This document shows positions 1 to 5,947 of a stretch of DNA of 7,693 bases, piece by piece. Both the position numbers and the translations under genes were made by a program. Source of the DNA: Actinomycetes bacterium. Lineage in GTDB: Bacteria > Actinomycetota > Acidimicrobiia > Acidimicrobiales > Microtrichaceae. Where the stretch lies: assembly GCA_023427825.1 (NCBI GenBank), contig JAEZAI010000637.1, positions 1-7,693 of the forward strand, written 5' to 3'. Every line of letters starts with the position of its first letter. Within the stretch, counting starts at the first letter, position 1. Under the pieces are notes generated by a model, which saw only the letters and a program-made list of their open reading frames with translations, was not told the origin of the DNA and ran no database searches.

Positions 1-228
1 CGACAGGAGAGCGAGCGGTGCTCGGCCGGCGACCAGCCGGGTGCCACGACCCACCGTCGCGTCACCGTCGGCCGGGGTCGCGTCGCCGGCTCGCGGGCCG
101 GTGTCGCCGGTACGGCCCGCTCCGTCGCTCGAGGGCGGCTGCTCCGCCCCCAGCACCGCGGACGCGCGAGCCAGCGCCCGCGCGATCCGGCTCCGGAGTC
201 CGCCGGTGCGGACGGGCCCGCCGCTCAT
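1..228 (-). CDS. 5' part of an unidentified gene downstream of wzt, cut by the window edge
   Basis: An open frame of 76 codons starts with ATG at 228-226 and has no stop before the window edge, so only its N-terminus is visible. The ATG overlaps the wzt stop codon in an ATGA arrangement, the usual sign of translational coupling, and this is the main reason for calling it a gene. The protein begins MSGGPVRTGGLRSRIARALA. It continues with a low-complexity Gly/Asp/Ala/Thr/Pro stretch (about residues 30-60, with repeated TGD, AGD and DGD), then a basic stretch with RLVAGRAPLALL at the visible end. This looks like a disordered, basic-then-acidic N-terminal extension; no domain is visible, so no function can be assigned. 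By position it is probably another envelope polysaccharide gene such as a glycosyltransferase, which is inference only. G/C at third positions is about 85%, somewhat below its neighbours, which fits a poorly conserved extension or a start further downstream. No clear Shine-Dalgarno sequence precedes the ATG. Confidence 0.6.
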   Translation of the reverse strand, partial: MSGGPVRTGGLRSRIARALARASAVLGAEQPPSSDGAGRTGDTGPRAGDATPADGDATVGRGTRLVAGRAPLALLS

Positions 229-1550
229 CGGACCGACAGGTCCCGTGCGGCGTCCGAGTCGGATGCGCTCTGCGACGACCGGGAGACGGCCGGCACCACG
301 TCGTCGAGATGCGGCGACAGGTTCCAGATGCCGCCCAGGTCCACCATGCCGTCGCCGGGCAGCTCCGCCCCCGGACGCACGACCAAGGTGATCTCGTCCC
401 AACGGTCGAAGATCTTCTGGACGTGGGCGTCGGTGGTCCCCAGCGTCAGGCGGTAGGTGCCGGGGGCGAGACCCAGCTTCGAGATGTCGTAGGCCACCGT
501 GCCCACGCCGTCGATCTTGCCGGTGTCGACCTGCTTGTGCACCGTGTTGACGCCGTGCAGGTAGACGCCGCCCTCGGAGTGGATCGCACAGCCGAACGAC
601 GGGCTGTCGAGCGGCTCTCCGACGACCTCGTAGTTCATCTCGATGGTGAACGGCTCACCCGAGACGGCGTGGGGCACCGCGTCGCCGTTGCCGTCGCGGA
701 ACGAGAACCCGGTGAGGTAGACGCCGTCGCCCCTGTGCCGCGCCGTATCGGCCGCATCGGCGCCGTCGCCCTCGCCCGCGGACTCCGCCTCGCGCTGGCC
801 GGCCTCCTGCTCGATCTCGGCCTGGTTCACGCGCTGCACGTAGGTGGTGGCGATCTCGTTGGGGTTCCCCTCCATGACGAGGCGGCCGTGGTCGAGCCAC
901 GCGGCGCCGTCGCACATGGTCTGCACGGTCCCCATGCCGTGGGTGACCACGACGATCGTGACGCCTCGGCGCCGCAGGTCGTGGAGGTGCGAGAAGCACT
1001 TGCGCTGGAACTCCTCGTCGCCGACCGCGATCACCTCGTCGATGATGAGGATCTCCGGGTCGACGTGGATGGCCACCGAGAAGCCCAGTCGCACGTACAT
1101 GCCGGACGAGTAGATCTTGACCGGCGAGTCGATGAAGTCCTGCACGCCCGCGAACTCCACGATCTCGTCGAACACCTTGTCGATCTGCTTGTGGCCCATC
1201 CCGAGGATGGTGGCGTTCATGTAGACGTTCTCCCGGCCGGTCAGGTCGGGGTGGAACCCGGCGCCGAGCTCGAGGAGCGTCGAGATGCGGCCGTCCACCT
1301 TCACCGACCCCTCGGTCGGGCGGTAGATGCCGGCGATGCAGCGCAGCAACGTGGACTTGCCGGACCCGTTGTGGCCGACCAGGGCGTACATGGAGCCTTC
1401 GGGGATCTCGAGGCTCACGTCCTTGAGCGCCCAGAAGTGGTCGATGTCGGTGTTGCGGTCCCGGCGGGTGATCAGCTCCTTGACCGAGTGCGCGCGGTCG
1501 GTCTGGAGCCGGAACCGCTTCGAGACGCCCTCGACGACGATCTTGCTCAT
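225..1550 (-). CDS. wzt: Wzt-type polysaccharide ABC exporter ATP-binding protein with C-terminal carbohydrate-binding domain
   Basis: This is the 441-residue ATPase subunit of a Wzm/Wzt exporter, which moves undecaprenyl-linked polysaccharide across the cytoplasmic membrane. The nucleotide-binding domain covers about residues 1-240. It has Walker A GHNGSGKST (59-67), the family stretch LLELGAGFHPDLTGRENVY (92-110), an SSGM signature (148-151) in place of LSGGQ as is normal for Wzt/TagH, Walker B ILIIDE (167-172, catalytic Glu172), the D-loop region (175-181) and the H-loop His204. An acidic, Ala/Glu/Asp-rich linker (about 243-275) leads to a beta-rich domain (about 276-392) that reads as Wzt_C, the beta-sandwich that in E. 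coli O8/O9a binds the modified end of the O-antigen before export. A further tail (393-441) contains IWNLSPHLDDVV and then a Ser/Asp-rich end. The start is ATG at 1550-1548, one base after the wzm stop, with GAGGAG seven bases upstream. The family call is very secure; the exact polysaccharide is unknown. Confidence 0.96.
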   Translation of the reverse strand: MSKIVVEGVSKRFRLQTDRAHSVKELITRRDRNTDIDHFWALKDVSLEIPEGSMYALVGHNGSGKSTLLRCIAGIYRPTEGSVKVDGRISTLLELGAGFHPDLTGRENVYMNATILGMGHKQIDKVFDEIVEFAGVQDFIDSPVKIYSSGMYVRLGFSVAIHVDPEILIIDEVIAVGDEEFQRKCFSHLHDLRRRGVTIVVVTHGMGTVQTMCDGAAWLDHGRLVMEGNPNEIATTYVQRVNQAEIEQEAGQREAESAGEGDGADAADTARHRGDGVYLTGFSFRDGNGDAVPHAVSGEPFTIEMNYEVVGEPLDSPSFGCAIHSEGGVYLHGVNTVHKQVDTGKIDGVGTVAYDISKLGLAPGTYRLTLGTTDAHVQKIFDRWDEITLVVRPGAELPGDGMVDLGGIWNLSPHLDDVVPAVSRSSQSASDSDAARDLSVR

Positions 1551-1551
1551 C

Positions 1552-2346
1552 TCAGAGCTCCTCGATCACGAGCGGCGCGTAGCGGCTGAACACCCACCAG
1601 CCCACGATCAGGCTGAGCGAGGCGGACAGGCCCATGACGATCCAATTGGACGTGGTCGGCAGGTCCAGCATGTACACGGTCTGCGTCATCCCGTTCACGT
1701 AGGACGTCAGCGGGTTGAACTTCAGCACCGACTGGGCGGTGGGCTCGAGCATGTCCAGGCGGTAGACGATCGGCGTGGCGTAGAACCAGACCTGCAGCAG
1801 GATGCCGACCAGGTAGGAGACGTCCCGGAAGCGGATGTTGCCGAGCCCGAGCACCAGACCGATCCCGAAGGCGAAGCAGGCGGCGAGCAGCATGATCGGG
1901 ATGGCGACGAGGAACGTCCACGAGACGTTGCCGAACACGATCATGAAGGCGAACAGGATGACCAGCTCGAGGCCGGCCTGGATGAGCACGGTCGTGAGGC
2001 CCGCCACCATCGGCGCCTCGGGCGGGAAGTAGGTCCGGGTGAGCAGCCCGCCGGCGTTCAGGAACGACATGATCGACGTGTTGATCACGCCCGAGAACAG
2101 GTTCCACAGCACCAGCCCGCAGAACAGGAACAGGGCGAAGCTGTTGAGGGAGCCGTTGCCCGCGGTGGGGGCCTGGCCCTTCAGGAACACGCCGAAGACC
2201 AGCGTGTAGATGCCCAGGGTGGCGGCAGGGTTGATCAGCGACCACGCCCAGCCCAGGAAGCTCTTCTTGTAGCGGGCCTTCAGGTCTCGCTGGGCGAGGT
2301 TGACGATCAGCGTCCGGTAGGACCAGACCTGCGCGGGGGTGGACAA
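1552..2346 (-). CDS. wzm: Wzm-type polysaccharide ABC exporter permease
   Basis: This 264-residue ABC-2 type membrane protein (Wzm/TagG/RfbD family, usual length about 260) is the channel-forming partner of the adjacent Wzt. The N-terminal amphipathic segment and gating-helix region carry the family motif RDLKARYKKSFLGW (20-33), followed by SLINP (36-40). Hydrophobic segments lie at about 33-55, 68-92, 113-137, 143-168, 176-197 and 234-256, giving the expected six membrane spans. Other family landmarks are RTYFPPEAP (104-112), NIRFRDVSYLV (170-180), FYATPIVY (188-195) and FNPLTSYV (210-217). The start is TTG at 2346-2344. It is supported by GAAGG seven bases upstream and by a normal distance to the RDLK motif; no ATG or GTG gives a better N-terminus. 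A probable extended -10 promoter lies in the gap upstream, so wzm-wzt may be transcribed separately from the glycosyltransferase genes as well as from read-through. Confidence 0.96.
   Translation of the reverse strand: MSTPAQVWSYRTLIVNLAQRDLKARYKKSFLGWAWSLINPAATLGIYTLVFGVFLKGQAPTAGNGSLNSFALFLFCGLVLWNLFSGVINTSIMSFLNAGGLLTRTYFPPEAPMVAGLTTVLIQAGLELVILFAFMIVFGNVSWTFLVAIPIMLLAACFAFGIGLVLGLGNIRFRDVSYLVGILLQVWFYATPIVYRLDMLEPTAQSVLKFNPLTSYVNGMTQTVYMLDLPTTSNWIVMGLSASLSLIVGWWVFSRYAPLVIEEL
1558..1563 (-). promoter_or_regulatory. Ribosome binding site of wzt
   Basis: GAGGAG on the minus strand lies inside the last codons of wzm, seven bases before the wzt ATG at 1550. The wzm stop (TGA) and the wzt start are separated by one base. 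The site fixes the wzt start and indicates tightly coupled translation of permease and ATPase, as expected for two subunits of one complex. Confidence 0.8.
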
Positions 2347-2353
2347 GCGACGA

Positions 2354-2358
2354 CCTTC
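2354..2358 (-). promoter_or_regulatory. Ribosome binding site deciding the TTG start of wzm
   Basis: GAAGG on the minus strand (complement of CCTTC) sits seven bases before the TTG at 2346. It is a one-mismatch Shine-Dalgarno sequence at ideal spacing and is the reason to accept the rare TTG start. Confidence 0.65.
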
Positions 2359-2379
2359 GCTCGACGACGGGACCGGACG

Positions 2380-2388
2380 AATCTAGCA
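2380..2388 (-). promoter_or_regulatory. Probable extended -10 promoter of wzm-wzt
   Basis: On the minus strand the gap between the AftB-like gene and wzm contains TGCTAGATT, which is an extended -10 (TGn followed by TAGATT, four of six matches to TATAAT). It is the most AT-rich spot in an otherwise very GC-rich gap. The start point would be near 2373, giving a leader of about 27 bases that contains the wzm ribosome binding site. No good -35 is seen at 17-18 bases, which extended -10 promoters do not strictly need. Confidence 0.45.
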
Positions 2389-2468
2389 GCGGCCACCCTT
2401 CGGACCGGGGGCACGGACGCTGCGGGCGGGAGGCGATGACGTCCGTCACGCAGTCCCCTTCCCGGCGC

Positions 2469-4223
2469 TCAGCAGAGCTCGTCGACCGCCACGTGGGGGT
2501 TCCGAGGGATGCTCAGCAGCGTCAACGAGGGTGCCCGCAGCACGTTGCGCGCGAACTGCGAAGGCGTCATCGGCGCGGCGATCGTGTTCTGCAGCTCCTG
2601 CAGCGCCGGACACGACAGGGCGCGCCCCGCCAGGTCGGCGTCCTCGGTCGCCTCGTCGGGCCGGCCGAACCGGGCCTCCACCCAGGCCAGCGGCATGTCC
2701 TTGGCGTGGCCGACGCGGGCGCCGGGCAGCGCCTCCATCCGAGCGGCGAAGGCGTCGGAGAGCCCGATCGGATCGATCACGTGGACGTCGGGTCCGGCGG
2801 CGTAGCCCAGCAGGCCGATGTTGGGCCACACGATCACGGTGCCCTCCCGCCCGGCGGGGATCCACCGCATGGACCGGTTCGTCCTCGGCAGCAGCACCAC
2901 GTCGCGCCCCGCCTCGGCGCGCTCCCGGGCGTCGAGGCCCCAGCGCGTCCAGGCGTTGGCGCCGTGGTCCTCGATCGTCACCGGGTGCGGGTGCTCCGCC
3001 GCCCAGGAGTAGTTGGTCCGCTCGTCCACCACGCCGTCGGCCACCGACGAGTGCAGCGGCTGGCGGGCGACGACCCACGCGGAGGCGCCCCAGACCACGA
3101 GGACGGCGAGGCCCACGACGCCGGCCCGCACCGGGAGCCGCCGCAGCAGGTCCGCCGGCAGCGCCCACAGCGGGAGCAGCAGCAGGAACCAGTCGCCGAG
3201 CAGCAGCCGCGCGTGCATGAAGTCGCCGCCGACCCGCACGACCCAGGTCGCGTGCACCAGCGCGGCGATCCAGCTGACCGCCCACAGCAGCAGCAGGGGC
3301 CGGCGCACCGCGCCGGAGCGGACGACCAGCACGGCCACGGCGGCCAGCGCCGCGACCGGGATCCAGAGCCAGCCGTCGAGCAGGAAGTCGAGGAGGTACC
3401 GACCCCCGGTCCCCCACTCCGAGCCGCCGGCCTCCTTGGCGAGCGCGGTGTTGGGCACCAGCGCGCCGAAGAAGCCCATGCGGAACACCTCGTACGCGGC
3501 GGGCAGCGCCACCGCCAGGGCGATCGCCCGCAGCGCGCCGCGCCACGACCGCTCCGACACCAGCAGGAGGACGGCGAGGAAGGCCAGCGAGTAGAGCGCC
3601 GCGTCGGGACGGATCAGCGGGCCGAGGCAGAGCAGCACCGGCAACCACCACGGGCGCCAGGGATCGCGCCGGTCCCGGTCGACCGCACGCACGGCGAGCG
3701 CACCGAAGCTCCCCGCCGTCCACAGCCAGAGGAGCGGCCCCTCCAGCCCCGACGACGAGAAGTCCCACACGGCGCCGAGCGGGAGCCACGCGAGCACGGC
3801 CACCGGGACGACCGGCCCGCGCCACGTCCGCCACTGCGTCGCCACCGCCACGGCGACCGCACCGGCCGAACAGGCGAGTCCGACGAACACCGCCAGCCAC
3901 TCGGCGTCCACGAGCCAGCCGAGCAGCGCCTGCGGCACCGCCAGGAGGACGAGCCACAGCTGGCTCGTCCCGGCCTCGACCCGCTCCCCCACGTTGAACA
4001 CCGGCCCGTGGCCGCCGAGCAGGTTGTCGACGATGCGGAGGTTGATGAACCCGTCGTCGGAGATCCACCGGCGCGACCACATGGCGGCCACGAACGCCAC
4101 GCCGAGGACGGCCCAGGCGATCAGCACCCAGCGGCGCTCCCGGGGGTCGACCTCGACGGAGATGCCGGCGTCGGGCTCGACGTCGGCCGCGACCTCCAGC
4201 GTCTCCTCTCCCAACTCGGTCAC
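2469..4223 (-). CDS. AftB-like GT-C fold membrane glycosyltransferase
   Basis: The protein has 584 residues. A short acidic cytoplasmic N-terminus (1-30) is followed by a first membrane span (about 31-49) and then an outward loop with the tandem acid motif ISDDGFINLR (54-63). This loop continues GHGPVFNVGERVEAGTSQLW (71-90). In GT-C enzymes such first-loop acids are the catalytic or metal-binding residues. Further landmarks are SGLEGPLLW (158-166), RPDA (205-208), PNTALAKEA (257-265) and GGDFMHAR (332-339) among multiple hydrophobic spans up to about 387. A soluble, presumably extracytoplasmic, C-terminal domain (about 388-584) contains VIDPIGLSDAFAARM and a GHAKD-like motif. This pattern recalls mycobacterial AftB (Rv3805c), the terminal beta-(1,2)-arabinofuranosyltransferase using decaprenylphosphoryl arabinose, and related uncharacterised proteins. 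Donor and acceptor here are not known. The GTG start at 4223 has GGAGAGG twelve bases upstream, a slightly long spacing; the gap to the preceding gene is 19 bases, implying one operon. Confidence 0.85.
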   Translation of the reverse strand: MTELGEETLEVAADVEPDAGISVEVDPRERRWVLIAWAVLGVAFVAAMWSRRWISDDGFINLRIVDNLLGGHGPVFNVGERVEAGTSQLWLVLLAVPQALLGWLVDAEWLAVFVGLACSAGAVAVAVATQWRTWRGPVVPVAVLAWLPLGAVWDFSSSGLEGPLLWLWTAGSFGALAVRAVDRDRRDPWRPWWLPVLLCLGPLIRPDAALYSLAFLAVLLLVSERSWRGALRAIALAVALPAAYEVFRMGFFGALVPNTALAKEAGGSEWGTGGRYLLDFLLDGWLWIPVAALAAVAVLVVRSGAVRRPLLLLWAVSWIAALVHATWVVRVGGDFMHARLLLGDWFLLLLPLWALPADLLRRLPVRAGVVGLAVLVVWGASAWVVARQPLHSSVADGVVDERTNYSWAAEHPHPVTIEDHGANAWTRWGLDARERAEAGRDVVLLPRTNRSMRWIPAGREGTVIVWPNIGLLGYAAGPDVHVIDPIGLSDAFAARMEALPGARVGHAKDMPLAWVEARFGRPDEATEDADLAGRALSCPALQELQNTIAAPMTPSQFARNVLRAPSLTLLSIPRNPHVAVDELC

Positions 4224-4235
4224 CCGGTGTCGCCG

Positions 4236-4242
4236 CCTCTCC
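4236..4242 (-). promoter_or_regulatory. Ribosome binding site of the AftB-like gene
   Basis: GGAGAGG on the minus strand follows directly after the stop codon of the upstream gene (4245-4243). It lies twelve bases before the GTG at 4223, longer than the usual five to nine. No other in-frame start codon fits better. Confidence 0.5.
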
Positions 4243-5943
4243 TCAGGTCCGGACGAGCCCAGTCTCGCCGATGCAGCCCTCGGGCAGGGAGCTCATCGGC
4301 CCCTCCAGCACGACCCTGGCCCCGGTCCCGGGGTGCGCGGCGCTGACCCAGTCGGCGTCCTCACGGCCCGTGCGGGACCCCACGAGGGCGGCGGCGTCGA
4401 GCGGATCGGTGACGTTCGGCGGGGGCAGCACGGCGATGCGCTCGACGTCGGCCCACGACGTCGGGGCGACGTCGTCCAGCCGCTCCGGCCCGAACTGCAC
4501 GCCGCCGTCGAGCTCGGCGTCCGAGCCCCAGACCGCCGGGTAGACCGCCCAGTAGTCGCCGGCGACGGCGTCCACGCCGCAGCGGCGGAGGTCGTCGGCC
4601 AGGTTCCGGGTGGCCGCCTCGGCGCTCGGCGCGGGCGTGCGGTCCCGCACCGACGACCAGGCGCCGGCCGCCACCACCGCCACGTGCGCGGCGAGTCCGA
4701 CGCACAGCACGGCCTCGAACACCCGGCGGACGGCGGGCGACGGGGCCGACGCAAGGAACACCGAGCCGGCCGCCACCAGCACGACTATCCCGGGCCACCA
4801 CCCGACCGCGTAGCGGAGGTCCGCGTCGAGCGACAGCGCTCCCAGCGCGGGCAGCCCCAGGAGCGACACGACCACGACCGACAGCAGCGGCCAGGCGCGC
4901 CGGCCGGTGCGTACGAGTGCGATCACTCCCACGACCCCGATCCCGACCACGATCGCTGCGGCGACGAACCGGAGGCCGCTCGTCGCGCCGAGCGGTGTGG
5001 CCGAGGCGCCCCACAGCGCGCGGCCGGTGAGGCGGATCGTGTTCCAGGCGCGGTCGAAGTAGTTCCACTCCGGGTGCTGCACCGGCTGCGCACTCGAGTC
5101 GAGCGACGCGAACGAGTTGCGCACGTTCCACAGCAGCAGCGGCGACGCGCCGAGCAGCACGCCCAGGACCGTCGCTCCGATCCGGCGCCACCACGGCAGC
5201 ACGATCACCGCCGGCACAGCGGCTGCGACCAGCACCGCGACCACGCCGGCGCCGTGCATGGGCTGGGCGTAGACCGCCAGCCCGGCGAGGGCCCCGGCGC
5301 CGAACCACCGGGCGGTCCGATCGGGCCCGCGTGCCACCCACACGGCCAGGCCGGCGAGCAGCGCGCCCAGGTGGTAGCCGGGGTAGATCCGGAACCAGAC
5401 CGGCCACCCCGCCACCGAGGTCACGAGCAGCAGGCCGGTGACCGCCAGCGCCGCCCACCACCGCGCTCGGGCCGAGGACCCACGTGCCCGGCCGAGGACG
5501 TCGATGGCCAGCCAGGCCCACACGGCCACGGCCGCCACCCACATGGCCTGGTGGAGCAGGCGCATGGGCAGCTCGTAGGGGCCGGCCGCCCACCACAACA
5601 CGGCGTAGGCCGGCACCTCGAGCACACCCTGGTAGGTGTTGCCCGGGAAGACGAGGTCGGGACCGCCCCGGACGAACTCCACCGGGAGCATCGCCGCGAC
5701 CGCCTCGTCGCCGTTGATCATCGTGCCGTCGCGCACGCCGGTGGCCGTCGCGACGATCGGGGTCGCCAGCACGAAGAGGCCCAGGACGACGACTGCGATG
5801 CGCAGGACCCGCACGACCGGGTCGACGCCCGTGCCGGCGAGGTCGCCGTCGGCGCTGCCGTGCTCCGATCCGGAGGTTCCGGACGGCTCGGGCGCGGCTG
5901 CTGCGGCCCGTTCGTCGGTGTCCGCCGGAACGGGCTCGGTCAC
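4243..5943 (-). CDS. GT-C fold (GT39/PMT-like) membrane glycosyltransferase
   Basis: This protein of 566 residues has a disordered Ala/Pro/Glu-rich N-terminus (1-45), a first membrane span (about 46-67) and an outward loop with INGDEAV (76-82). The Asp79-Glu80 pair is the usual acidic motif of GT-C glycosyltransferases. It is followed by FPGNTYQGVLEVPAY (99-113), the G-x-x-Y-x-G-x-L-E pattern common in bacterial GT39-like proteins. Many hydrophobic spans follow up to about residue 420, then a soluble C-terminal part of about 130 residues, presumably outside the membrane, with two cysteines (RRCGVD and EGCIGE) that could form a disulfide. Such enzymes transfer a sugar from a polyprenyl-phosphate donor to an outward-facing acceptor; the specific sugar cannot be told. 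The start is GTG at 5943-5941, four bases after the lpdA-like stop, with no well-spaced Shine-Dalgarno sequence, so translation is probably coupled. An alternative start inside the disordered N-terminus would not change the domain call. It shares the general fold with the next gene but little visible sequence. Confidence 0.82.
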   Translation of the reverse strand: MTEPVPADTDERAAAAAPEPSGTSGSEHGSADGDLAGTGVDPVVRVLRIAVVVLGLFVLATPIVATATGVRDGTMINGDEAVAAMLPVEFVRGGPDLVFPGNTYQGVLEVPAYAVLWWAAGPYELPMRLLHQAMWVAAVAVWAWLAIDVLGRARGSSARARWWAALAVTGLLLVTSVAGWPVWFRIYPGYHLGALLAGLAVWVARGPDRTARWFGAGALAGLAVYAQPMHGAGVVAVLVAAAVPAVIVLPWWRRIGATVLGVLLGASPLLLWNVRNSFASLDSSAQPVQHPEWNYFDRAWNTIRLTGRALWGASATPLGATSGLRFVAAAIVVGIGVVGVIALVRTGRRAWPLLSVVVVSLLGLPALGALSLDADLRYAVGWWPGIVVLVAAGSVFLASAPSPAVRRVFEAVLCVGLAAHVAVVAAGAWSSVRDRTPAPSAEAATRNLADDLRRCGVDAVAGDYWAVYPAVWGSDAELDGGVQFGPERLDDVAPTSWADVERIAVLPPPNVTDPLDAAALVGSRTGREDADWVSAAHPGTGARVVLEGPMSSLPEGCIGETGLVRT

Positions 5944-5947
5944 CGCC

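Noticed and set aside
18..1589. Long open frame on the plus strand opposite wzt (523 codons)
   Set aside because: It is the antisense shadow of a gene with strong family motifs; very high GC leaves few stop codons. Its product is Arg/His/Val/Asp-rich with no domain.
2437..2448. Inverted repeat TGACGTCCGTCA after the AftB-like gene as a possible terminator or operator
   Set aside because: The stem is only four or five base pairs with no T-tract, as expected by chance in GC-rich DNA.
1547..2449. Minus-strand frame of 300 codons overlapping wzm and beginning upstream of it at GTG 2449
   Set aside because: It is out of frame with wzm, its product is Arg/Pro-rich, and the wzm frame carries all the family motifs with its own ribosome binding site.
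2436..4346. Long plus-strand frame (636 codons) opposite the AftB-like gene
   Set aside because: Composition is dominated by Arg, Pro, His and Gln, typical of reading a GC-rich gene backwards, and the minus-strand frame has clear GT-C motifs and membrane spans.
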